This document shows positions 50,658-60,436 of a stretch of 64,000 nt of DNA, piece by piece. The notes beneath the pieces were generated by a model. The model worked only from the letters and a program-made list of their open reading frames with translations. It was not told where the DNA came from and searched no databases. The stretch's first letter is position 1. Each line of letters opens with the position of its first letter. The stretch is from Marchantia polymorpha subsp. ruderalis (taxonomy: Eukaryota > Streptophyta > Marchantiopsida > Marchantiales > Marchantiaceae). Both the position numbers and the translations under genes were made by a program. The stretch covers positions 7,708,001-7,772,000 of the forward strand of contig AP031357.1 of NCBI GenBank assembly GCA_037833965.1. Direction: 5' to 3'.

Positions 50658-53225
50658 CTATCTACCACTCGCAGCATCTGCGCGAAACCAAACTACTCTA
50701 CTGCACTCAGCAGATCCGGTGCTGCGCCTCCTGCGCGCCGGACTGCTCCGCGTACTATCTCTACCTTGCCAGTCTTCCGACCGGCTGCGTAACCCCAGGC
50801 GTCGGAGCGCTGCAGTGACTTCCGACTGCAAGTGCGCCATAGTGTCGCGCGCACCCGACAAGAAAGTTTCTAATTTTCTTGCCACTCGCCGCCGACTCCG
50901 ACTGTCACCTTCCGTCAAGGCCGCCGCCCGAAGCTCGAACTCCCGGAGTGTAACCCTCTCTTGAGCTGCCACCTCCCAATGGGTGTATCCGTTTAGACAA
51001 CGAGTCACCCGTGCCGCCAACTCTCCTCGTGCCCTGCAGCTGCTCTCCACCTCTGCCAGCTGCATTTCTAAATCCGCACGTTGAGCCCTCAAATCCGAGC
51101 ACTCGGTTTGCAAGTTGCACAACAACTCCTCATCCTCCTTGCGGGCTCTTTGACTTTCCTCTAAGGCGCGCGTCTGGCGCGCAAGCTCGGCTGCTAGGAC
51201 TTTGTTCTGTCTCCGCTCCTCCTGCAGTTCCGACTCGATCTTTGCCCGTATTAGTTCGGCCTCCGCCTGACTCTTCGTCGCCGCATCCTCCTTCTGCTGC
51301 TGCAAGGCTTGGTATAGCTTCTGGGTGACCGCCAGGTGTTGTCGGAGGGCGGTGTTCCTTTCCACATATACTTGGCAACTAGAGGCCCACTTTGCCACCT
51401 TGATCCTCGTCCTTCGCCTGATAGTCTCCACATAAGACTGCGGTTTTAAGGCACTTCCGTATTTGGATGTCTTGCGATCCAGATATCGCAGGAGTGGAAC
51501 TATCTGTTCGCACAGCACCCCTGTTGGCGTTTTCTGCACCGAATCCGCTTCCTGCTCTTCCGAGCTCGTATCATCCTCAGTCTCGAGGATTTCAGTCGCC
51601 ACCGAATCCCTTGGCGACTCCCTGGAACTGTGGCGCGCAGCAGCTTCTGCTGCGACTGCTGCTCCACTGCCTGCTAAAATATCCAGGGCAGTGGGAGATC
51701 CCACTGCTTGAGCCCCTGTTCCGGCTCGATCTTCGGTTTGTGAAGGGGTCGACGCCGCAGTGACTTTTGTCACTCTTGCACCGCCCGCTTCTGCTGCCTG
51801 TCCTTCCGGCGCCATCTGCGCGGAAGGTGTCCTTGCTGAAGGTGCGTCCGCCGAAGGCGTCCGCACACTGGTCGTTGGTCCCATCCGTCTCGCAGTCGGC
51901 GAATCCGGCTGACTCTCTGTTGTCCGACTCGCAGTCGGCCGACCAGCAGTTGTCCGACTGGGAGTCGGATACACCCTGCGCGTCTTGACTCCACTTGGCC
52001 TGCTTGTTGGGGGCGTTCTTCCAGAAGTGCCTTCCGCCGAAGACGACCCTTTGAGGATTGTTGGCTCGTCAGCCAAACTCTCTTCTGCTTCCGGCCTGCT
52101 GTCCGGTTCAACGCGCCGTTCAGTTGGCCTTCCTTCCGCTTGTCGACCTTCAGTCATCCGACTCGCAGTCGGCCGGCTGTCAGTCCGTCCATCTCCTCCC
52201 GAAGGCCGTGGTGCCTTCTGTGCAGAGGTTTCTGCCGTCTTCCCTAGGACCTGAGCAATTATCTCTTCCTGTGTGAGATTCCGCCGGGTCGGAGTTCGCC
52301 TGGTCTCCTCAGTAACAGTTGGCATTCTGCGTGCCCTCTGTTTTGGTCGACTATGAGGCTCGGGGGTGGGCCGACCACGAGTCGGCGCAGCTGGTACTTC
52401 CGGCTGCCTGTCCTCAGGTCTCTCATCCCACTTCCGCTTGCGCGGAATGCGCTCACTTCGACGTTCTTCTGCTGCTCTGGCCGGAGCCGGAGGCGTACTG
52501 GCAGGTTCCTCGTCCGGATCCGTGTCTACTTCGGCCTCCCTCGAATATCTACCTGGATAAGTCCGGGTCAGCTGCGGAAACCGAGTCTTCTCAGCATTCG
52601 TCAAACATCCCATCGCCCGGTAAAACACGATTAAGTAAGGCGATAGATGATTGAGCGTTCCTCCCCTCTCTTCTTGCGCATGTTGGCGCGTCACCTTCCA
52701 CAGGAGCCGTGCCCAATGCACCGGAGCTCCTGACAACACTAGCTCCACGAACTCTACCTGCCAACCATGCATGTAAGCGGTCTTGGTCGGCTGCAATATC
52801 TGCAGCAATGCTGTCGCGACATTTCTCCGCAATCGATCCTTGTAATCCCGAGTCCGGAAACCGTTCTTGGGATGTCTAGCCACCTTGAAGAGCTCATTGT
52901 AAGAGACTTCTTCCTCCTGGGACACTTTCACGCTGTCGGCCTCGAAGAGGAGATCCCCCTCCTCGCCGGCACACCTGCCCAACACCTGCGCCCAATTGCA
53001 AATTTCCCATCTCTCTGGGTGTGGGCGAAATCCGCGAGAAGGCTTGTGTCTCTCTTGCAGATACTCGCGCACCATCTCCGGACACGTCCAATTCCACCCC
53101 CAGAGGAGAAAATCGAGCTTCAGCCTCGTCAGCACATCTTGAAATGCGCGTAGACCGATCTGCGGCACCCTGAGTGGAGACACTCGCAGTTGGGGAACCT
53201 TCGACATTGCGTTGCCTGCACACAC
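50658..53225 (-). CDS. Intact U3 ORF in M 5' LTR, LTR-encoded protein
   Basis: Same 855 codons as 40007-42574 with two amino-acid differences noted (Arg for Trp in HSSRESP, Gly for Ser in TPTGVLCEQ). The Met at 53207 is the conserved start. In this LTR the ORF lies upstream of the LTR promoter, so it would need its own promoter or read-through from flanking DNA. No TATA box upstream of the ORF can be named with confidence. Confidence 0.86.
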   Translation of the reverse strand: MCAGNAMSKVPQLRVSPLRVPQIGLRAFQDVLTRLKLDFLLWGWNWTCPEMVREYLQERHKPSRGFRPHPERWEICNWAQVLGRCAGEEGDLLFEADSVKVSQEEEVSYNELFKVARHPKNGFRTRDYKDRLRRNVATALLQILQPTKTAYMHGWQVEFVELVLSGAPVHWARLLWKVTRQHAQEERGGTLNHLSPYLIVFYRAMGCLTNAEKTRFPQLTRTYPGRYSREAEVDTDPDEEPASTPPAPARAAEERRSERIPRKRKWDERPEDRQPEVPAAPTRGRPTPEPHSRPKQRARRMPTVTEETRRTPTRRNLTQEEIIAQVLGKTAETSAQKAPRPSGGDGRTDSRPTASRMTEGRQAEGRPTERRVEPDSRPEAEESLADEPTILKGSSSAEGTSGRTPPTSRPSGVKTRRVYPTPSRTTAGRPTASRTTESQPDSPTARRMGPTTSVRTPSADAPSARTPSAQMAPEGQAAEAGGARVTKVTAASTPSQTEDRAGTGAQAVGSPTALDILAGSGAAVAAEAAARHSSRESPRDSVATEILETEDDTSSEEQEADSVQKTPTGVLCEQIVPLLRYLDRKTSKYGSALKPQSYVETIRRRTRIKVAKWASSCQVYVERNTALRQHLAVTQKLYQALQQQKEDAATKSQAEAELIRAKIESELQEERRQNKVLAAELARQTRALEESQRARKEDEELLCNLQTECSDLRAQRADLEMQLAEVESSCRARGELAARVTRCLNGYTHWEVAAQERVTLREFELRAAALTEGDSRSRRRVARKLETFLSGARDTMAHLQSEVTAALRRLGLRSRSEDWQGRDSTRSSPARRRRSTGSAECSRVVWFRADAASGR

Positions 53226-54562
53226 AAACGTTCTCCCTTTCGCTCACTCTCTCACAATCGCCACTGCGCGTCGGCCACTCAAGCACTGACTGCTCACTCT
53301 CTCTGCGCTCGTTCAAGATCGCTACTCCCAATTCTTTCAAGGTCCGCCAAGATCCTTGTGCAACTCGTCTCCGCACTCTCTACTCTCACTGCAGGTCGCT
53401 CCGCCCTTGCGCGTAATCTTGGAACTGGAAATTGCAAAGTCAAGAATGAGAGAATGAGACTGGAGCGCAGTCTTTTCTTCTCCGATTTCAAGAACGTCCA
53501 ACGTTCTTACTGGTTGCAACGTACGCAGCCGGCTATATGGCTTAACGGTTCGCCCTTTGCATGCGCGAATTCACGTCTCCGCATTGCGCGCATTCGCATG
53601 CTTAAACGTTGAATTCTCCCGCCGCCGCCACCTTCCGGACTCGAGTCCGCTGCAGGGTATACGTCGGCCCTGTTGTCTTTTCCTAACCCGCCCTTCTCCG
53701 GAGGCGTGTCGCCGCTGGTGCGTTCATTATCCGTCGGCGCCTTGCTGGAGGCGCACATCCAGCCGGAGCGAATTACGCCGGCGCACAGTCGTACCGCCTA
53801 TTTTGTCCTTTATGCCTCGTCCGTTGCTGCCAGCGCATATCCGTCAGCGCAACTCATGCCAGCGCATCCGGCCGTCAGCGCCACGTCGGAGGCGTACATC
53901 CGACCGGCGCTTTCCTTCCATGAACAGCCGCCAAGGGCGCTTCCGACTCTGAGTTGGTTTCCTCCTGTGAGCGCGTGATTCCGCCGAAGGCGCATCGCCG
54001 AGGGCGTACGGGAATCCTTTCCGGCTGTGAACCCTAGCGCGAACGGCGCATGTCCGGCTATGAGTTTTCCGACGCTCATAACTTCTCCATTCCTGATCCA
54101 TCTCCGGCGCTCTTGGACTCGTTAGAACGAGCGTCCCGAGCTCTTTCTAATGCAACTTCAACCAACTGGATCTACCGTGTATCTCGATTGTTATGAAGGT
54201 TTTCCCTTTCCGCGCTAGCGGCGCTTCGCCGAAGGCGCACTCATGGTCGGATGCCTTTAGAGGTCCGGGCCCTTCTCCTGACGTCTTTAGCAAAACCTCC
54301 TCCTGAGATGTCTGCGCCGGAAGCGTAGCTTCCTTATACGCTAGAGGCGCGTGAGTAGAGACACCTCAAAAAGGAGCTTTTGCCGAAGGCGCCGAAGACG
54401 TTGGCGTTGGTACATCCGACTACGTGATTCTTTGTGCCCTCGTGACGATCTCATCAATCCACTCTATTTAGCGTACCCTTTTCTAGCTACAAACACTGCT
54501 TTGGTACTAGTTTTCTAAAATTGTTTAAATTCTGCAAAAAAAACAAAAAGTGTGTTACCACA

Positions 54563-54567
54563 GCATC
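54563..54567. repeat. Target site duplication of element M (right)
   Basis: GCATC, matching 39044-39048. Confidence 0.9.
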
Positions 54568-55334
54568 ACCCTGTGCAGGATGCTCGCCCAGTGAATTGGA
54601 GTTCCCTCGATGACGCACTCCACAAAAGAGACCTGCCACAATGTGATGTAGCAGGCGCGGTGCGGCTGCAGTAATTGCATCAGCGCCGCGGACAGAGTCC
54701 GGCGAAATCGATCTTTGTAATCACGGGTCCTGTACCCATTCTTGGTAGACCTCCCGGTCTTGAACAGCTCCACAAATTGCGCCTCTTCTTGCTTGGTCAC
54801 CTTGATGCTCTCGCTGTCGAAAAGGAGATGCCCTGGCATGCCAGCACATCTTCCCAACGCCTGCGCCCAATCTTGGACTGTCCACAGGTCCACATGCGGA
54901 CGCAATCCGCGCGAGGGTGGTCCCTGTGGCTCTAGCCACTCGCGCACCATATTCGCGCAGAAGTAATTCCATCCCCATAGCAAGAAATCGAGCTTTCTTG
55001 CTATTAAGCGCTCTTCGAAAGCGCGCAGCCCGTTCTGCGGCAGGCGAAGTGGCACCATCCGCAATCTGCTCGGTCTCGTCATTGCGTTCCTGGGGTTCGC
55101 TCGCCCGCTCATTCTACTTCCGCACTGTCCGCGTTTCTTTCTCTCTCGGCAAACTCTAATCGCTCTCAATTCCAAATCACGCGCACTCACTTCTCCCTCA
55201 ATCAACAAGAAATCTCCTGTGTGACGACGTCGGGAATGGTCCGCAGCCAGCAGATGGATGCGCGCAGCGCGCACAAGAGATTGGAATCGCGAATTCAAGA
55301 ATGGGACGCTCTCCGCCGCCCGGTCGAAGGTCAT
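54563..55334 (-). pseudogene. U3 ORF of minus P solo LTR, N-terminal part
   Basis: Open from Met 55334 (MTFDRAAESVPFLNSRF) with the conserved start Met at 55082 (AMTRPSRLRMVPL). It encodes LDFLLWGWNYFCANMVREWL, WAQALGRCAGMPGHLLF and RTRDYKDRFRR, up to the point where M inserted (HWASILHRVM). It continues in frame at 39043. Confidence 0.88.
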
Positions 55335-56580
55335 GGTCGTCTCTTGGTCGTGAAGAACGTCTCACTTGATGGCCGCGCCGGCTGTACGCTAGAACGGTCT
55401 TCGCTCTCACGCGCGGCTTCACGCTCCGCCGTCGTCGATTAAACTCTCACGCTCGAATTGGCGGATTTGAACTCCGCGAGCGTGTCACCCTGCGGACATG
55501 GGGGCGTAGCGCCGAAGGCGAGTTTTCCGCCTTGCGCGGTACACTTGTTCGTACCGCCCTTCGGCCAATCTCCTTCTGTCTTGACGCGTGCGTCCGCATG
55601 TCGGACAAAAATTCAACTCCTGCCTGTGCGCAGGCAGGGGCTTCGGCGGATTCTCCGCCGGCGCGGAACTTGAACATCCTCCTGTGCACAGGCGTTCGCC
55701 TGTGCGCAGGCGAATTCCGTCCGCGGCGCTGCGCCGGCGCGGAAGGCGTTGACCGTGGTCAGCCGTCTCCGCCCAGTCTGTCCGTTCCTTGTCTCTCCGT
55801 CGGCGCTTCCGCCGCCGCAACTCCGTCCGTCCAAGAGCGCATCCACCCGTGCCGTCCGCACGGTCCATACCTATTGGATTACTCTGGCGGCTCCTCCGAC
55901 GTACGCTGCGCTGCGCTGGCGCGGAAGGCGCCGTACACTTTCTACCTCACAAGGCGCATTTCTAGGGCCCAAGGCGGATTTTCCGCCGACGCCGAAGTGC
56001 CTGTGCACAGGCGAACGCCTGTGCGTAGGCGGACTTCGCGCCTTCTCTAACCCTACTTCGCCTGTGCACAGGCGAACGCCTTCGTCTGCGCATAGGACAA
56101 AACTTGAATCCCCCTTCCGCGTAGGCGGAATTCGCGCCGGTGGCGAACTCCTTCCGCCGTAGGCGACCGCCTCCGTTTCTTCCAGTAGCGATAACTCCCT
56201 AAGTCCTCGTCCGTTCCAAGCGTTCTTGGGCTCGTTAGAATCAGCGCGTCGAGCTCTTTCCAACGGGACCCTAACTTGGTCAAGGCGCCCGAGGGTTGAC
56301 CTAATTACGGGGGTTTCCCTACAGCCGCGGACGCAACCTCCGAAGGCGGGTTTTGCGCCTTGCGCCGTAGAGATCCTAACTGCGGAGCTCGCAGGGAGGG
56401 TGGTGCCTGTGCGTGCTGCGGCACCCCAAATCCCAGATTCTACAAGATCCCTCGAGAATCCCCGCGATCGTCCGGATTCACTCTGTTTTGATGTACCGAA
56501 GGCTATTTACAATGCTGCCAGGGTACAGTTTTTCAAAAATGTTTTAATTTCCTCAAAATTGCCAAAAGTGGGGTACCACA
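54568..56580 (-). mobile_element. Solo LTR of family P (minus), part 2
   Basis: The remaining U3 of the solo LTR: the start of the ORF, then palindrome-rich non-coding U3 (GCCTGTGCACAGGC copies near 55680-56080), ending at the U3 terminus GTGGGGTACCACA. The right-hand TSD AGTCG follows at 56581-56585. Confidence 0.9.
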
Positions 56581-56585
56581 AGTCG

Positions 56586-56711
56586 CCTAGAATTCAAACT
56601 CTACAAAAGTCTGTTAATCGTGACACTTTTACTCTGTGTGTTGCCTCTGTCCCTGTGGGTTCGATCTTTTTACCACCATACTGCAGTTTTAGCCTTTGGT
56701 GGGTTATTACA
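56586..56711 (+). mobile_element. Solo LTR of family M, part 2 (U5 end)
   Basis: The last 126 bp of the M solo LTR that begins at 30909, ending GTGGGTTATTACA. It is followed by the TSD GTCCA at 56712-56716. Confidence 0.9.
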
Positions 56712-56716
56712 GTCCA

Positions 56717-59406
56717 CCTTCGCGCGGATTGCGTCCGCATGTCGATCGGTGGACGGTCCAAGATTGGGCGCAGGCATTGGGGAGATGTGCCGGCATCCCA
56801 GGGCACCTCCTCTTCGATAGTGAGAGCGTCAAGGTGTCCAAGCAGGAAGAGGCGCAATTTGTGGAGCTGTTCAAGAAAGGGAAGTCTACGAAGAATGGGT
56901 ACAAGACCCGCGATTACAAGAATCGATTCCGCCGAACTTTGGCTACGGCGCTGCTGCAATTACTGCAGCCACACCGCGCCTGCTACATCACATTGTGGCA
57001 GGTCTCTTTTGTGGAGTGCATCATCGAGGGAACTCCAATTCACTGGGCGAGCATCCTGCACAGGGTGATGCGACAGCACGCTTTTGAGGAGAAGGGGGGA
57101 ACTCTAAATCATCTCTCTCTTTTCCTCATCAATTTTTATCGACAGCAAAATTGTTTGACCGCGGCGGAGCTTGCGCGTTTTCCGCCGTTGTCCGTCGACC
57201 ATCCCGGGAGGTATGTGCGGGAGAATGAGGTCGACACTAATGCAGAGGAGTCACCGACTTCTACTCCGTCAAGGCGGAGGGACGAAGGGAGAAATCCTCC
57301 TGCAGCAAGAGTGCTGCGGAAGCGGCGATGGAGAGAGGAGTCCGAAGAGGAGCAACATCAAGAACCCCCGGCTCCCATTCGACCGCGGCCGTTGTACGAA
57401 TCGTATAGCCGGCCAAAGCAGAAGGCGCGCAGGCTTGTGTTACCAGCCAGCAGCGCGGACACGGCGACGATTGCGACGGAGAAAGGAAGTGCGTCGCCAG
57501 AGAAGATCGAGGGAGCGCGGACGTCCGCAGGAGCAACGGACCACGCTGCACCCTCGACGGACGAGAGGCCGCCTACGGGCCAAGGGCCTCCGGAGTTACC
57601 ACGTGCGTTGCGGACAGGTGTTCCGCCTGCGCACAAGCAAGCCTCGACGGACGGGCGAGCCTCGACGGACAGACGACCACAAGCGGACGTGGACCTACGC
57701 CTACGTGTGGGAAGAAGCAGTCCGCCTGTGCACAAGTCACCTCCACACGTGCCGCCTGTGCATAGGCAGGAATCACCCCCGTTCCAACGTAGGAAGGGGA
57801 AGGAGCAGGTGGAAGATCCGCCTACGGGACACAGGCTTCGGGGCCAGACCCTTCGGCGCACAACGCGCCGCGATTTGCGCCTTCGGCGCTAGGGCCTTCG
57901 GGCCGAAGAGATGCGAGCAGGGAGCGTGCGGAGGCTGCACCATCGGCGGGTAGTCCGCCGGTAGATGCGCCTTCGGCGGTAGGGCCTACGGGCCAAGGGA
58001 CATCGAGCGAGCGGCCCCCGGCTATGTCGCCTTTGGCGATAGACGCCTTCGGCGCTGTGCCTACGGCGGACAAGGCGCCGACATTTGCGCCTGTGCACAG
58101 GCCGGACACAGCCCTCGCGCAAGACCGATCGAGGGAGCAGCACCTGACAGAGGAGCGGACTGACTGTTCGCGGGATGAAATTTCGGTGCGCGATGCGCAA
58201 TCAAACTCCGCGCAGACACCCTTCGCTCGATCGCCTTCGGCGGCGGACGTCGGCGGCAGAGAAGATACGGTAGAAGACCAACAAGCGGGCAACGGGGATG
58301 TAGCACGGCCACATTCGCCCACCGCCTTAGACATTTTGGCGAAGAGCAGCGAGGCTGCAGCGGTGCCTTCGCAGGCAGCACACGTCGACGACGTGCAGCA
58401 CCACTCGGGACAGGCGCCAACGCAATCAATGGCGACTGAAATCCTCAACTCGGATGATGACGACGGAGGCTCCACCGAAGCAATGTCGCGAGCGGGGGAT
58501 ACCGAGGAGGAGGAGGAGGAAATTGTTGGAGCGCCGGCGGCGGCGCTTTCGGAGCAGGTGATTCCGTTGCTGAAGTACTTGGATCGCAAATTCGATAAAT
58601 ACGCCGATCCACTTCAGCCGGGATCTTACATCGAATTAGTGTGCAGGCGGACTCGCACTAAAATCCACACTAGCAAGCTACTAGCTAGGGTGGACCAGGA
58701 GTTGAAGGAATTGAAGGAGAGGCATGCCTGTTTATGGGGGCAATACAACCTTGAGAGGAAATCGCACGCCCTCGACAGGATGCGGAAGGATAGAGTGGAA
58801 GAGCTCACCAGGGATGTGGTGCAGACCACGCAGGATTTGATGTCTGAGAAAACTCAGAATCAGATTCTGTCAAAAGAGCTCGTGCGACAGACGCGTTTGT
58901 TGGCGGAGTGTCAGCTCGCACGGCAGGCGGATGAGGATTTAATCCGCAGGCTACAGTCAGAGTGTGGTGAATTGAGAGCGCAGCGTGCGGAGGCCGAATC
59001 GCAGTTAGTAGTAATTGAAGAGGATCGCAGGCGAGAGGAAGATCGCACGAAGGAGGAGACGGCGAGGCGTGTCGCCCACTGTCTCAAGGGCTACGCCCAC
59101 TGGGAAGTGGCGGCGCAGGAGAAACTCACACTGCGTGAGTTTGAACTTCGCGCAGCCGGGTTGGTGGCAGGCGACAGCAGGAGTCGGCGGAAGGTAGCGA
59201 AGAAGCTCGAAGCTTTTCTGTCGAAGGCGCGGGATACCATGTCCACCCTCGAGGTGGAGATGTCCGCGGCGTTGCAGCGGTTGGGACTGCGCAGTCGAGC
59301 GGAAGACTGGCAGGGTAGGGAGTTAGTGCGCGGCAGTCCGTCGCGTAGGAGGCGTAGCACCGGTTCCGCGGAGTGTAGTGTAGCGTGGTTCCGTGCAGCC
59401 GCATAG
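56717..59406 (+). pseudogene. U3 ORF of P-alpha 3' LTR, C-terminal part
   Basis: Pieces are 56717-57892 and 58024-59406 with a one-base deletion near 57833 (CAGGCTTCGGGG against CAGGCCTTCGGGG). The C-terminal 460 codons are open, with DRKFDKYADPLQPGSYIEL, a coiled coil and GYAHWEVAAQEKLTLREFEL. With the TGA at 30759 this copy has two lesions besides the M insertion. Confidence 0.85.
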
Positions 59407-59442
59407 CGTAGTACAGTGTAGTGCTAGTTAGGATTTAGAAGG

Positions 59443-59451
59443 TATAAAATA
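59443..59451 (+). promoter_or_regulatory. TATA box of P-alpha 3' LTR
   Basis: TATAAAATA, 36 bp after the U3 ORF stop. It faces the host DNA to the right, so this LTR could drive transcription into 60437 onward. Confidence 0.68.
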
Positions 59452-60414
59452 GTTCAAGGCGTCTTGCCTTGGGTTCTTTCCCAATTTCAGAAGTGCAGAT
59501 CAGGAACTCATTTTCCCTGCGTGTTTGTGTCCTTAGTTCTGTCACCGCGCAAGGGGAGCTACCACTTGGCGTTCCGCATTTTGTAGCTGAAGGCCTTCGG
59601 TCGAATGTTCAGAGCTAGTACATTGGTTAGAGACTTGAGTGGTTCGGATCTACACCTGCGGGTGATTGCCGATGCTCAGAGCCAGTGACTAGTTAGATAC
59701 TTGAATAGTTTCGCCCCTACACCTTCGAGTGTCAGTTTCTGATTGTACTCCTTTGGGATTTTTCCCCTGAATGCCAAAGTGAAATTTTGTTACTTCGTGT
59801 AAGCCTTGGTTGTAAATTCAGGTTACGCTGCAGCAGGTGCCTTTAGGGTAACCCCTGTAGTATTTCTGGGAATGACAAGTGCCTGAGAATTCAAACTCTT
59901 CAATAGACTGTTGTTGTGTTACTGAAATGTTTCTCAGTGAGTCCTTCAGTGCGGGCCTGTGTTCTCTGCGCGTTTTGTGAGTTGAGAGGGTTGTTCACTG
60001 CGTATGAGTGACTTCGATCCGAAGTAGGCAGTCCAAACCGGGTTTCCTACACTAGCAGCAAGCTAGTGGAAGTGTTGTAAAAGCCGGAGTTGGAAGTCAC
60101 TACCCGCAGCTTCGCTGAGTGTGCTCGCGAGAGACTTTCCCCCTGAAATCTTGAGTAGAGGTCCTAACGGATCTCTGGGTTGTGTTTCTGTAGTTTCAGG
60201 TGTGTGTGTGTGTGTGTTACGCTGCACTGTGCGACCTCCGAGTGCGCTCCGAGTGGACACTTGCAGTATTTCTGGGAGTGACAGTCGCCTGAGAATTCAA
60301 ACTCCTCAATAGTCTGTTAAACGTGACACTTTGTACCCTGTGTGTTCCTCTGTCCCTGTGGGTTTGACCTTTCTACCACTATATTGCAGTCTTAGCCTTT
60401 AGTGGGTTATTACA

Positions 60415-60436
60415 TAAGAAGCCGACAACTTCTTTT
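60415..60436 (+). other. 22-nt LTR-PBS leader retained at the 3' end of P-alpha
   Basis: TAAGAAGCCGACAACTTCTT and two further T's are identical to the leader between 5' LTR and PBS at 20747-20768. The match stops at the first PBS base (allowing for a shared T), and host DNA follows. Confidence 0.85.

Larger units (their letters stand above)
39049..54562 (-). mobile_element. Element M: complete 15.5-kb Ty3/gypsy element with ORF-bearing LTRs
   Basis: LTRs 39049-43911 (4,863 bp) and 49702-54562 (4,861 bp) differ by about a dozen bases and one CA unit, so the insertion is recent. It is flanked by a perfect GCATC duplication (39044-39048, 54563-54567). The body 43912-49701 has the PBS, intact gag-protease, near-intact pol and the polypurine tract, all on the minus strand. 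Both LTRs carry an 855-codon U3 ORF. It sits in the U3 ORF of the minus-strand P solo LTR and is the youngest layer of the nest. Confidence 0.95.
49702..54562 (-). repeat. Element M 5' LTR (4.86 kb)
   Basis: Near-identical to 39049-43911, two bases shorter in the (CA)n tract. Its TATA box (50616-50624) should drive the genomic RNA, starting downstream of the U3 ORF, so this copy of the ORF is outside that RNA. Confidence 0.94.
56717..60414 (+). repeat. P-alpha 3' LTR, part 2
   Basis: Resumes exactly where 30908 left off and runs through the U3 ORF, TATA 59443-59451, the inverted repeat 59455-59472, the 54-bp direct repeats and (TG)n to the LTR end GTGGGTTATTACA. Confidence 0.9.
15456..60436 (+). 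mobile_element. P-alpha: composite Ty3/gypsy element carrying all nested insertions
   Basis: Components in order: 5' LTR 15456-20746; PBS, gag and the start of pol 20747-23885; an intruding P-beta LTR 23886-29115; the end of pol and PPT 29116-29297; 3' LTR 29298-30908 resuming at 56717-60414; and 22 nt of LTR-PBS leader 60415-60436. The two outer LTRs share subfamily features not found in P-beta (for example RETESAPFSNSRF instead of RAAESVPFLNSRF), so I pair them. The left flank is ATGGA (15451-15455), but no matching duplication follows 60436. The most likely history is one element invaded by P-beta, with an internal deletion, then by M and P. Linkage of the parts is inference. Confidence 0.7.

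Noticed and set aside
39049..54562. The 4.86-kb direct repeats as a segmental duplication instead of LTRs
   Set aside because: They have TG...CA ends, an adjacent PBS and polypurine tract, and a GCATC duplication outside both, which only an LTR element explains.
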